Source: Chitinibacter bivalviorum
GTDB taxonomy: Bacteria > Pseudomonadota > Gammaproteobacteria > Burkholderiales > Chitinibacteraceae
Direction of reading: 5' to 3'
Assembly: GCF_013403565.1 (NCBI RefSeq)
Contig: NZ_CP058627.1
Span: 1,178,001 to 1,242,000 of the forward strand
DNA length: 64,000 bases
Below, piece after piece: positions 36,275 to 44,784 of this stretch (positions are counted from its first letter, which is position 1; the number at the start of each line of letters is the position of its first letter). The position numbers and the translations under genes were made by a program. The notes beneath the pieces are model-generated. The model was given only the letters and a program-made list of their open reading frames with translations. It was not told where the DNA came from and did not search any database.

Positions 36275-36778
36275 ATGTTCGATTTGATCCGCGAAGATTG
36301 GCAAACCTACCAACGCGACCCTTGGCGGCAAGGGCTTTGGGTCATGCTGGTGTATCGATTTGGACGCTGGCGTTACGGCATACGCAATCGACTGGCGCGC
36401 AAACTTTGCTCAATTATTTATAAATGGCTCAAAATTTTCAGCCAGATCTTGACTGGCATTGACCTGCCTTGCGAAACGACAGTCGGGCGACGACTGCGCA
36501 TCGATCATTTTGGTGGCGTGATTATCAGCGGCGATACCATCATCGGTGACGATGTCATTTTGCGGCATGGCGTGACTCTGGGCTTAAAACATGAGGGTGA
36601 GCGCGGCGCACCTAGGCTAGGTGATCGAGTTGAGGTGGGTGCTGGTGCCAAAATACTTGGCCAGATCCATATCGGCGCGGGGGCCAAAATTGGCGCCAAT
36701 GCGGTGGTGTTAAGCGATGTGCCCGCAGGCGCCATTGCCGTTGGCATCCCGGCCAAAATCATTCAGGCCAAGGAGTAG
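36275..36778 (+). CDS. Serine-acetyltransferase-like (CysE/EpsC) hexapeptide acyltransferase
   Basis: 167 residues. MFDLIREDWQTYQRDPWRQG is a CysE-like N-terminal helix; the rest are hexapeptide repeats with the catalytic patch RIDHFGGVIISGDTIIGDDVILRHGVTLG. In EPS clusters such genes usually modify sugars with an acetyl group rather than serine. Start at 36275 is preceded by GCGGAGCG, better than the two earlier in-frame codons. Confidence 0.85.
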   Translation: MFDLIREDWQTYQRDPWRQGLWVMLVYRFGRWRYGIRNRLARKLCSIIYKWLKIFSQILTGIDLPCETTVGRRLRIDHFGGVIISGDTIIGDDVILRHGVTLGLKHEGERGAPRLGDRVEVGAGAKILGQIHIGAGAKIGANAVVLSDVPAGAIAVGIPAKIIQAKE

Positions 36779-36782
36779 CACC

Positions 36783-37523
36783 ATGCTCAATCCGCTCAAG
36801 TTATTTCGCTTTAACACCGCCAGCCCGAGCATGGAACTCGAGCACGAGCCCATCGATCAATTACCGAGCCCAGATATTGTCCGTAACCCACAACAAATTA
36901 TTCGGCTACTCCAGGATATGTCCTCACCATCCGAACGCATCCATGCACTCGCATTATTCGAAGGAAGTCGTTCCGCAATTGGAATATGGGATATGCAGCT
37001 TCAGGTCGATCGCCATCAGTGTGATTTTGAAGTCATCCCACAACGAGGGCAACTCATTGGCAAACACCTCACCGTGATCGCCAATTGGCATGAATATCGA
37101 ATGGCTTTTTCCAGCCCAATCGTCAGTCAATACAATCAACACCACTTCGCCTTTGACATACCCAGTGAAGTGATTCAACTGAGCGGCCGCAATTTCTATC
37201 GCGTTCATCCAGCACACAAAACGCTGGCTACCTTGCTCAACGCCAATATCCAGCTCAAAGGCGAGTTGCATGATCTAAGTGAGGGCGGGATAGGGATCAA
37301 GCTAGATGCATTGCAATTAGCGCAATTAAGCGCTAACGCCAGCAATAAACTCATTATTGAGATTACAGGTCAGCGCATTGGCATCACCCACTTTAGCATC
37401 TGCAATATTCAGACCCCACATCAAGAGCGGCTCAGTCGGGTCGGCTTAGTCTTTGATGAGATGGCTGCGGCAGAGCAATTCAAGCTACGCAGGCTGCTAC
37501 TGCAACTGCAAACCCGACATTAA
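36783..37523 (+). CDS. PilZ-domain c-di-GMP effector (YcgR-like)
   Basis: 246 residues. About 30-125 resembles the YcgR N-terminal domain; the PilZ domain about 132-240 has RxxxR (Arg136-Arg140 in GRNFYR) and DxSxxG (Asp164, Ser166, Gly169 in DLSEGG), the two c-di-GMP-binding motifs. It should couple the second messenger to EPS export or motility. Being the last gene of the acyltransferase/GT run, it adds c-di-GMP control to the EPS machinery. Confidence 0.85.
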   Translation: MLNPLKLFRFNTASPSMELEHEPIDQLPSPDIVRNPQQIIRLLQDMSSPSERIHALALFEGSRSAIGIWDMQLQVDRHQCDFEVIPQRGQLIGKHLTVIANWHEYRMAFSSPIVSQYNQHHFAFDIPSEVIQLSGRNFYRVHPAHKTLATLLNANIQLKGELHDLSEGGIGIKLDALQLAQLSANASNKLIIEITGQRIGITHFSICNIQTPHQERLSRVGLVFDEMAAAEQFKLRRLLLQLQTRH

Positions 37524-37524
37524 G

Positions 37525-37568
37525 TTTTACACTCCCGTCACAATCCCCACCCCCTGCTCGCCTTTAAT
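37525..37568 (+). promoter_or_regulatory. EPS-type promoter C (before the STAS gene)
   Basis: TTTTACA (37525-37531), N7, CACAATC (37539-37545), 17-base spacer, TTTAAT (37563-37568). It drives the STAS protein and downstream NTP transferase, chain-length, GT25 and methyltransferase genes. Confidence 0.7.
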
Positions 37569-37610
37569 AGCACTAAGACCTCTATCGGTTCTTTCGCTAA
37601 GGAGAGCATC

Positions 37611-37949
37611 ATGAATTTGATTAATCAACACGAACAAGATGACCTCACCATTATCTCGTTCAATGTGAGCAACCTCGATGCCAGCAATGCCGATGCATTT
37701 CGCAAACAGGTTCGCCCGGCCCTCGAAAAATCAAAAAAAGTTGCACTGGATATGTCAGTTTTGCAATTTGTCGATAGCTCGGGGCTCGGGGCTTTGCTGT
37801 CTTGCTTGCGCTTTTGCAATGAACAAGGCGGTAGTTTTGTGTTATTTGGCCTGCAGCGCCCTGTCACTGCGCTCTTTGAATTAATGCGGATGCATCGGGT
37901 CTTTAATTTGTTTGATTCCATTGATGAAATCGTGGGGGCAACATCATGA
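37611..37949 (+). CDS. STAS anti-sigma-antagonist-like protein (SypA/SpoIIAA type)
   Basis: 112 residues, the full SpoIIAA fold. LQFVDSSGLGALLSCL holds the phosphorylatable serine (Ser56, directly after Asp55). In partner switching, an RsbW-type kinase phosphorylates this Ser and a PP2C phosphatase removes the phosphate; the HNOBA-PAS-PP2C-HATPase protein at 14101 has both domains. There is no sigma factor in the cluster, so like Vibrio SypA this protein may act on the EPS machinery itself. Its stop overlaps the next gene by 4 bases. Confidence 0.9.
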   Translation: MNLINQHEQDDLTIISFNVSNLDASNADAFRKQVRPALEKSKKVALDMSVLQFVDSSGLGALLSCLRFCNEQGGSFVLFGLQRPVTALFELMRMHRVFNLFDSIDEIVGATS

Positions 37950-39163
37950 AAGCCCTCATCCTCGCGGCGGGCAAAGGCACACGACTGATGCCATTGAGCC
38001 GGGATTGCCCCAAGCCCATGCTGCCTATTTTGGATAAGCCGGTCCTCGAATGTCTGATCGAACACCTCGCCAGCCAGGGCGTCGATCAAATCATTATTAA
38101 TACCAGTTACCTCGCACCAGAAATCGAAAATTATTTTTCCAGTGGCCGTCGCTGGGGCGTGGAGTTGGCATTTAGCTACGAAGGCTATGAAGAGGATGGC
38201 CAATTGCATGACGAGCCATTGGGTTCAGCCGGCACCATTCGGCGCATTCAACAGCATTCAGCCTTTTTTGACGACACATTTATCGTGATGTGTGGTGATG
38301 CATTATTGGATTTGGATTTACGTGCATTAGTGGCCGCACATCACCAAACCGGCGCACTAGCCACCTTGGCGCTGATGCGTGTACCGAAAAATAAAGTCTC
38401 GCAATATGGCGTAGCCGTGCTCGATGATTTAGGCCGGATTATGTCATTTCAGGAAAAGCCCAAACCTGAAGAAGCGTTAAGCGATTTGATCAATACTGGG
38501 GTGTATGTGTTTGAACCCAATATTATCAAATACATTCCAGAACATACCCCATATGATCTTGGTAGTGAAGTCTTTCCGGCGCTCGCCCGAGATGGTCAAG
38601 CTATCTACGGGGTGGAAATGGATTTTGACTGGATCGATATTGGTCGCGTCTCTGATTATTACAGCGTACAAATGCGCGCCATTGCGGGCGAATTGGCCAC
38701 CGTAACGCGCCCTGGGAAGGAAATCTTGCCGGGTGTTTTTGTCGGCGCGAACACCCGTTTTGATCCACGTCGCTGCCATATTGAAGGCCCCATGGTCATT
38801 GCCGACAGCGTGACAATCGAAGATGGCGCAACCTTGATTGGGCCACTGTATATCGGCAGAGGCTCAATCATAGAACGCAATGCAATGATCAAACACAGCT
38901 TAATCTTTGATTACACCCGAGTGGGAGCCCAAGCGAGCCTAAGTAATATGTTGGTCAGTGGCCGATGGTGCGCATTGCCTGATGGATTCACCATCGATCC
39001 GCAACGCAGTGGTATTTCGTGGATTCTTGCCGATAGCCGTACCCCACGCAAAAACATCAATCAGCATGAGCAATTGTTTCTGGAGCAAATCAACGATTTC
39101 CCGCCCGTCACCGAATTAATCGAGCAGCTTAATCGCGAACACTCATTTTCGCGCCCGTGGTAA
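37946..39163 (+). CDS. NDP-sugar pyrophosphorylase with beta-helix tail (GDP-mannose/glucose-1-P type)
   Basis: 405 residues. The N-terminal nucleotidyltransferase (1-240) has the LILAAGKGTRLMPLSRDCPKPMLPI signature and the GDALLDLDL metal motif. C-terminal hexapeptide repeats (260-345) include FVGANTRFDPRRCHIEGPMVIADSVTIEDGATLIGPLYIGRGSIIE. The general type is a mannose-1-phosphate guanylyltransferase-like NDP-sugar synthase supplying donors for EPS; the nucleotide used cannot be told by eye. Confidence 0.85.
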   Translation: MKALILAAGKGTRLMPLSRDCPKPMLPILDKPVLECLIEHLASQGVDQIIINTSYLAPEIENYFSSGRRWGVELAFSYEGYEEDGQLHDEPLGSAGTIRRIQQHSAFFDDTFIVMCGDALLDLDLRALVAAHHQTGALATLALMRVPKNKVSQYGVAVLDDLGRIMSFQEKPKPEEALSDLINTGVYVFEPNIIKYIPEHTPYDLGSEVFPALARDGQAIYGVEMDFDWIDIGRVSDYYSVQMRAIAGELATVTRPGKEILPGVFVGANTRFDPRRCHIEGPMVIADSVTIEDGATLIGPLYIGRGSIIERNAMIKHSLIFDYTRVGAQASLSNMLVSGRWCALPDGFTIDPQRSGISWILADSRTPRKNINQHEQLFLEQINDFPPVTELIEQLNREHSFSRPW

Positions 39164-39184
39164 ATCGAACCAAGGCGAATGACC

Positions 39185-41323
39185 ATGTCCACCAACCTAT
39201 CGGCAGCTGGGATCGGCATCAAACCGCTCGTTAGCCTGCGCCAACACCCCAAGCTGGCGGTTATTAGCTGCCTGTTGGTGTTGATCGCTAGCCTGCCATT
39301 GGTATGGATCAAAGGAAAACCCAATTACAGCAGCGAAGCGGTCGTACAAGTCGCGCCGCGCTATATGAAAACGCTCAAAGACGACAACGAGCTCGATTTT
39401 CAATCTAATTCACAATACCGCCAGTTTGTGCAGCAACAAATGAGCACCTTGCTGCGCTACGACATTTTGGCGGACGGCATGAAACGCGCCAAAGTACCCT
39501 TTCGGCTCGCCGCCGAATCTGAACAATACGCAGTTGATCGACTCCGCAATTTATTGCAGGTCGCGGCTGTTCCCGATACCTATATGGTACGGATCAGCAT
39601 GTACGGTCAAAATAAAGCGCAGATGGCCCCATTGATCAATAGTGTCGTGAATGTGTATCTAGAGCGCGCCCGTACCGAACAAGTCTTTGGCCGTGATGAC
39701 CGCATCAGCAAATTACAAAACCGCCAAGCCGAATTACTCAAACTCATTGATGAAAAATCCGAGCGGCGCAATCAAATCGCGGGCGAGCTTGGCATTGCCA
39801 CCTTTTCAGCGGAAGCCGGCAATCCCTACGACAAAGCCATTGAACGGCTCCGCGAAGCACTGGCCGAGGCCAAAATCAAACGCTTTGATGCAGAAGCGCA
39901 CGAGAAAGCCTTCCATCAGCATGGCGACACAGACCCTTCGGTGCGTTCAATCATGGAAAGCGTTTCGGTCGATCCGGGGCTCAATAGCCTCAAAGCCAGC
40001 CTGAACAATCGCCGGGCCACGCTCGTGTCAGGCATGGCGGGGCTCACCGCCAAACATCCGGGTTATGAACAAAGCCAAATCGAATTGGGCGATATTGATA
40101 ACGAGCTCAATCGCCAAACTGACAAACTGACCAACTCAGTGCGCCGCAATTTAGAAAGTCGCTTTGCCACAGCGAGCACACAGGCCAAACAACTGGAAGC
40201 CCAGCTCCAATCTGAGCTGGCCGAGCAGGAGAAATCGCGCGGTCATTACGCAACTTTGTTTAAAGAAGCGAATGAAATATCTGGTCAAATCACACAAACG
40301 CGCAAAGAAGTAGAAACCATCCAAGATCGGCTCAATTTCTTTGCTGGCGAAACCAGCTCGCTCGGTTTTGTCCGCTTGGTGAGCGCCGCCCTGCCCCCCG
40401 AAATCCCCCAAGGACCTGGCTACAAAAAACTACTGCTGATGGCGATTTTAGCGGCATTGGGCGCAGGGATATTCATCCCTATTTTGCGCGATCTGCTCGA
40501 TCGCACCATACACGCACCGAATGATGTGATCAGCAGCTTTGGGTTTGCGCCGGTTGGCTGGTTAATTCAAAGCAAAGATCATGATAGTGCGCTGTTTCTT
40601 GACAACCAATTGCGCCGCCTCGCCAGCGCCTTGATTCGCGAACAAGATCGCACTGGCATTCGCATTTTTGGTATTTCATCGCTTCAACCCGGCGGCGGTG
40701 CTAGCAGTTTGACGCAACAATTAATGAACACCTTCCAAAACATGGGTATTGCAGCGCTTGCGGTCGATGCCAACGCGTTTAGTCGGGATAGCTTTTTTGA
40801 TCAGTCCACCGAATACACCATCGGTGAAGACTTACCCAGCCAATTAGCTCAACTGAATAGCTTACGGCTCAAAGCCAACGGGCGTCATCTGCAAGCGATC
40901 GACAAACTGGGTGTTTCACTGGAGAAAATGGCCGAAACCTTCCGTTTTGTCTTGGTGGACGTGCCCCCGCTACTCGTCAGCGGAGATGCCGAGCTCACCC
41001 TGCGCGCCACGCCTGCGATATTGGCTGTTGTGGAAGCCGAAGCGCAAAGTCGTGGCGAAGTAACGCGTGCTGCGCGGCTGCTTCAGGGCATAGACCCGGC
41101 CTCAATCGGCGTCGTCGTTAATCAAGTTCGACCTTTGGATGGCGGTGGCTATGTGCGAGATTTGATGACCGAATTTATAGAGGGCCGCAAAACGGCCAAG
41201 GCGGGCAAATTAACCGAGCTCTGGCTGACGGCCCAAGTCATTGGCAAGGCTTGCCGCAGTTTAATGCAAGAGCTCTATCACCCATTACGCTTTAGCCGGA
41301 GATCAAGCCATGACACTCTCTGA
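39185..41323 (+). CDS. Wzc-like chain-length/polysaccharide co-polymerase with degraded P-loop
   Basis: 712 residues. A Wzz-type domain has membrane helices near 35-55 and 415-435 and a large coiled coil between (QAKQLEAQLQSELAEQEKS). The cytoplasmic tail resembles a BY-kinase fold (IRIFGISSLQPGGGASSLTQQL near residue 500, LAVDANA, FRFVLVDVPPLL), but the P-loop has GGGASS instead of GxGKS/T and there is no C-terminal Tyr cluster. It may therefore control length without kinase activity. I use the ATG at 39185 rather than 39179 for spacing from AAGG. Confidence 0.82.
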   Translation: MSTNLSAAGIGIKPLVSLRQHPKLAVISCLLVLIASLPLVWIKGKPNYSSEAVVQVAPRYMKTLKDDNELDFQSNSQYRQFVQQQMSTLLRYDILADGMKRAKVPFRLAAESEQYAVDRLRNLLQVAAVPDTYMVRISMYGQNKAQMAPLINSVVNVYLERARTEQVFGRDDRISKLQNRQAELLKLIDEKSERRNQIAGELGIATFSAEAGNPYDKAIERLREALAEAKIKRFDAEAHEKAFHQHGDTDPSVRSIMESVSVDPGLNSLKASLNNRRATLVSGMAGLTAKHPGYEQSQIELGDIDNELNRQTDKLTNSVRRNLESRFATASTQAKQLEAQLQSELAEQEKSRGHYATLFKEANEISGQITQTRKEVETIQDRLNFFAGETSSLGFVRLVSAALPPEIPQGPGYKKLLLMAILAALGAGIFIPILRDLLDRTIHAPNDVISSFGFAPVGWLIQSKDHDSALFLDNQLRRLASALIREQDRTGIRIFGISSLQPGGGASSLTQQLMNTFQNMGIAALAVDANAFSRDSFFDQSTEYTIGEDLPSQLAQLNSLRLKANGRHLQAIDKLGVSLEKMAETFRFVLVDVPPLLVSGDAELTLRATPAILAVVEAEAQSRGEVTRAARLLQGIDPASIGVVVNQVRPLDGGGYVRDLMTEFIEGRKTAKAGKLTELWLTAQVIGKACRSLMQELYHPLRFSRRSSHDTL

Positions 41324-42038
41324 CCTGATTGATCGCATCTATATTATCAATTTGCCTGAGCGAAATGATCGCAAAGCTCAAATTAGCGCCGAGCTCAACA
41401 AGCATGGTATGCACTGGCAAGACAACAAAATCATATGCTGGCCAGCTATACGCCCCCATGATGCTGCAGATTTCCCTACTCTTGGCGCACATGGCTGTTT
41501 TCTTAGCCACCTTGGCGCGCTCAGAGATGCGTGTCAATTATCGCAGGGTTGGGTGCTCATTCTGGAAGACGATGCAGTCTTACTCCCTCAGCTAACAGCC
41601 GCCCTGCCCGACTTAAAACATTTGATGGCCAGTGATCAGGCCGATCTGATTTATCTGGGTTGCTGTGAGCAGCAAGACCAACGCTGCAGCGATAAGACTT
41701 TCCAGCCGAGCAATAATCCAATCGTCGGGGCCCATGCCTATCTGGTATCCCGCGCCTTCATCGATGAACTCTTGCCCTATTTACAAGCCTGCCTGATTCG
41801 CCCGGCCGGGCATCCTTTGGGCGGTCGTTTACATTTTGACGGCGCATTGAGTTTATTTAGGCAATTTAACCCCGATTGCCGCACATGGCTGGCCAACCGC
41901 AATCTGGTTGAGCAGCGTTTTTCACGCAGTGATATTCAAGCACGCTGGTGGTATGACCAATGGCCAGTCGTGAAGCAACTGGCCGCTTGGGCTAGGCAAT
42001 GGAAACAATTTCAACGTCACGTAGCCAACAAAACTTAG
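41310..42038 (+). CDS. GT25 family glycosyltransferase (LPS biosynthesis type)
   Basis: 242 residues of the GT25 (LgtB/LpsA/LexA-like) family: IYIINLPERNDRKAQISAEL at the N-terminus, GAHGCFLSHLGALRDA in the middle, and VLILEDDAVLLPQL as the metal motif. Usually transfers galactose or another hexose in LPS. It overlaps the end of the Wzc-like gene by 14 bases. Confidence 0.85.
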   Translation: MTLSDLIDRIYIINLPERNDRKAQISAELNKHGMHWQDNKIICWPAIRPHDAADFPTLGAHGCFLSHLGALRDACQLSQGWVLILEDDAVLLPQLTAALPDLKHLMASDQADLIYLGCCEQQDQRCSDKTFQPSNNPIVGAHAYLVSRAFIDELLPYLQACLIRPAGHPLGGRLHFDGALSLFRQFNPDCRTWLANRNLVEQRFSRSDIQARWWYDQWPVVKQLAAWARQWKQFQRHVANKT

Positions 42039-42047
42039 GAGCTCATC

Positions 42048-42671
42048 ATGGAATACTATGGCTTTGTCCGTCACGAAATCGCCCCGATGTTGCCTGCGCA
42101 CGCAGATCGGGTTTTAGAATTGGGCTGCGGCAACGGCGCGACGCTGGCTTGGTTAAAAGCCAATGGGCGCTGTAACTCAACCACCGGCATTGAATACAGC
42201 CCCGATGCCAGCAGCATTGCACGCCAACATCTCGATCATGTAATCGAAGGTGATGCCGAACAAATCGATCTACAAGCATTAGGGCAATTCGATCTGATTT
42301 TGTGCCTCGATGTGTTAGAGCATTTGCGTGATCCATGGCAGATGCTTAGAAAGCTAAAACAACAACTCACGCCACAAGGCCGCATCATCGTGAGCGTACC
42401 TAATATTCGTCACCATAGTATTTTGCTGCCGCTGTTATTTCGTGGCCAATGGCGATACCAAGCTGCCGGCATCCTCGATCAAACGCATTTGCGCTTTTTT
42501 ACGCAAGAATCGGCTCAGCAATTACTAGAGCAAGCCGGCTTTCAAATCGAACAATGCACAGGCCTTGGCCAGCAATGGGCCGCCAGCCGATTCTGGCGCT
42601 GGCTAGGCAAACTCGCTTGGGCTAAGCCATTTTGCAGCGTGCAATATATTCTCAACGGGAAAATCAGCTAA
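42048..42671 (+). CDS. Class I SAM-dependent methyltransferase
   Basis: 207 residues. SAM-binding motif VLELGCGNGATLAWL, acidic residue in TGIEYSPD, and LILCLDVLEHLRDPW as motif IV. This UbiG/methyltransf_11-type enzyme closes the EPS cluster and may methylate a sugar or chain terminus, the latter being a known chain-length control in O-antigens. Confidence 0.85.
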   Translation: MEYYGFVRHEIAPMLPAHADRVLELGCGNGATLAWLKANGRCNSTTGIEYSPDASSIARQHLDHVIEGDAEQIDLQALGQFDLILCLDVLEHLRDPWQMLRKLKQQLTPQGRIIVSVPNIRHHSILLPLLFRGQWRYQAAGILDQTHLRFFTQESAQQLLEQAGFQIEQCTGLGQQWAASRFWRWLGKLAWAKPFCSVQYILNGKIS

Positions 42672-42996
42672 CGCGCTCATATTTTCCATAGCCATTTGGC
42701 TTACTGAAACGAGCTAGCACTAATGGTTATGAATTTTTTGTGGGATATGAATTTATTACGGCGCCGCTTGAGCCATAAGGCTTAAGTCGGCGCACCTGAC
42801 TCGGCGGCAAATTACATATTTACAGACCGAGGCATGGCGCCATCTCACGAGGCGACATCTCCATGAGGCAAAAAGAAAAAGCCATCTTTCTTCTGAACGC
42901 GTAAAATGCTCGCCATTGGACGCAGCTGTGCCAGGGGTCAACTCCCCCGTACTTCATAGTTGGCGATCCCATTTTAAACCTACATAAAAATGTCGC
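42672..42996. other. Spacer between the EPS cluster and dusA with two imperfect palindromes
   Basis: This 325-bp region lacks a convincing gene. It has a hairpin at 42761-42793 (arms about 14-15 bases with a bulge, loop ATAA) and a nested structure at 42903-42975 (outer AAAATG/CATTTT and CGCCA/TGGCG, inner GGGG/CCCC). Neither has a T tract. A sequence TTCTGAACGCG then TAAAAT upstream of the second could serve as dusA promoter. It may mark the border of the EPS island. Confidence 0.5.
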
Positions 42997-44061
42997 ATGC
43001 CCAACGTCGAAACCCAATCAGAAGCAAAACAACCCTTAGCAAACTTGGACCTTAAACCTTCTCGCCGCTTCTGCATCGCGCCGATGCTCGATTGGACTGA
43101 TCGTTTTTATCGTCGCTTTGCGCGTGAGCTCTCACAGCAGACGTGGCTTTACACTGAAATGGTCAATACGGGTGCGATTTTGCATGGGGATAAAATGCGG
43201 CATTTGCGTTTTGACCCAGCGGAACACCCGATTGCTCTACAACTGGGCGGCAGCGAACCGGCGGATCTGGCGCGCTGCGCGAAGATCGCGCAGGACTGGG
43301 GCTATGACGAAGTCAATTTAAACGTCGGTTGCCCGAGCGAGCGAGTGCAGTCGGGCTCGTTTGGTGCCTGCTTGATGCTGGAGCCCAATTTAGTGGCCGA
43401 TGGCGTTAAAGCGATGCGTGATGCTTGCCAGATTGATGTCACCGTCAAACATCGCATTGGGATCGATAAAATCGAAGATTATTCTTTTGTCCGCGATTTT
43501 GTCGGACATATTGCTGATGCGGGCTGCAGTACTTTTATTGTTCATGCGCGTAATGCGATATTGAAAGGTTTAAGCCCCAAAGAAAATCGCGATATTCCGC
43601 CGCTAAAATACGATTACGCCTATCAACTCAAACGTGACTTTCCAAACCTTGAAATCATTATCAATGGCGGCATCACGACGCTTGAGCAAACTCAATCGCA
43701 CCTATTGCATGTTGACGGGGTTATGGTTGGGCGCGAGGCTTATCACAACCCTTGGATACTGACCGACATTGATTCAGCAATTTACGGGCAAGCCCATCGT
43801 GATCAAACTCGCCGCGGTACCATGGAAAATTTGCGCGTATTTATCGAGGCCGAACTAGCGAGCGGCACGCCCTTACGCTTTATTGCGCGCCACATTCTGG
43901 GCTTGTATCAAGGCCAATATGGTGCACGACAATGGCGTAGAATGTTGTCTGATGCGACACTATTAAAAAATGCCAATTGGGAATTGATCGAATCTGCTCT
44001 GGCGCAGATTGAGAACAGCCTGAGCCATCGCGAAGCATCGAACTTGAATGATCCTAGCTAA
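42997..44061 (+). CDS. dusA: tRNA-dihydrouridine(20/20a) synthase DusA
   Basis: 354 residues. FMN enzyme that reduces uridine 20/20a in the tRNA D-loop. Motifs: FCIAPMLDWTDRFYRRFAR, LQLGGSEPADLARCAK, NLNVGCPSERVQSGSFGACLM with the catalytic Cys, VKHRIGID, INGGITTLEQ and GVMVGREAYHNPW, all of DusA type. About 13 N-terminal residues before LKPSRRFCIA are non-conserved. No strong ribosome site precedes it. Confidence 0.95.
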   Translation: MPNVETQSEAKQPLANLDLKPSRRFCIAPMLDWTDRFYRRFARELSQQTWLYTEMVNTGAILHGDKMRHLRFDPAEHPIALQLGGSEPADLARCAKIAQDWGYDEVNLNVGCPSERVQSGSFGACLMLEPNLVADGVKAMRDACQIDVTVKHRIGIDKIEDYSFVRDFVGHIADAGCSTFIVHARNAILKGLSPKENRDIPPLKYDYAYQLKRDFPNLEIIINGGITTLEQTQSHLLHVDGVMVGREAYHNPWILTDIDSAIYGQAHRDQTRRGTMENLRVFIEAELASGTPLRFIARHILGLYQGQYGARQWRRMLSDATLLKNANWELIESALAQIENSLSHREASNLNDPS

Positions 44062-44072
44062 GGAATTCTGAC

Positions 44073-44714
44073 ATGCGCATCATCCTTGCCCTACTCGCCT
44101 TGTGTTATTGCAGCCTGAGTTTTGCCGACGACATTGTGCTCATTGGCACGATGGGTAATAAAGGCGTGTTCCAAATCAATGGACAAAAGAAAACCTTGCA
44201 AGCTGGACAGGAAAGCGGCGCATTCAAAGTGCTTGCGATTCAAGGCGAAACAGCAACGGTCAGTAGTGGCAGTCAACAGCGACAATTGCAATTAGGGCAA
44301 GGCTATGTCGCGCAAACTTCAGAAAATAACGAGAATAGCGGCGGCAGCTTGGTGCTCAGCCCCGATGCGCAGGGCCACTATATGGCCGATTTATTCATCA
44401 ACCAAGTGAGCCGACGCGGTTTGGTCGATACCGGTGCCACTCACTTATCCATGACCCGTAATGTCGCGGAGGCGATGCGGATTAGCTACCAATCAGGTCA
44501 ACTCGGCCGCTCGCAAACCGCCAATGGCGTCATCAATGCATGGTTAATCCGCATTCCACAGGTCAAAATTGGCAATATCATGGTTTACGATGTGCCCGCA
44601 GTGGTGCGTGATGCCAACGATAACAGCCCCATTCTGATCGGCACCAGCGTACTGAATCGTTTTCAAATGAAGCGCGATCAGGATCTGATGATTTTAAGTA
44701 AAAAAGCATATTAA
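44073..44714 (+). CDS. Periplasmic retroviral-like aspartic protease (clan AA, TIGR02281 type)
   Basis: 213 residues with signal peptide (1-18, ILALLALCYCSLSFA). The C-terminal domain has the single-lobe aspartic protease motif LVDTGATHLSM (Asp119), SQTANGVINAWLIRI as the flap region, and ILIGTSVLNRFQM at the end. Such proteases act as homodimers. It is 11 bases after dusA. Substrate unknown. Confidence 0.83.
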   Translation: MRIILALLALCYCSLSFADDIVLIGTMGNKGVFQINGQKKTLQAGQESGAFKVLAIQGETATVSSGSQQRQLQLGQGYVAQTSENNENSGGSLVLSPDAQGHYMADLFINQVSRRGLVDTGATHLSMTRNVAEAMRISYQSGQLGRSQTANGVINAWLIRIPQVKIGNIMVYDVPAVVRDANDNSPILIGTSVLNRFQMKRDQDLMILSKKAY

Positions 44715-44719
44715 TACCT

Positions 44720-44768
44720 GGGTATACATCCAAAAACCAATTAGAAAAAAGACTTTAAGCATATACCT
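44720..44768. repeat. 49-bp GGGTATA/TATACCC element, copy 1
   Basis: Begins GGGTATAC, ends ATATACCT; exactly 49 bp. Lies between the aspartic protease and rdgB genes, 16 bases before the rdgB start. The interior AAAAACCA at positions 13-20 fits the consensus AAAnCC block. Confidence 0.7.
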
Positions 44769-44784
44769 AGAAAAGAGCCTTCCA

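Noticed and set aside
42903..42975. Integron attC-like site
   Set aside because: The nested palindrome lacks the required GTTRRRY/RYYYAAC core sites, and no integrase or cassette array was found.
42756..43017. Two minus-strand reading frames in the spacer before dusA
   Set aside because: Short, mutually overlapping, low-complexity-free but without ribosome site or recognisable family; the region is better explained by palindromic structure.
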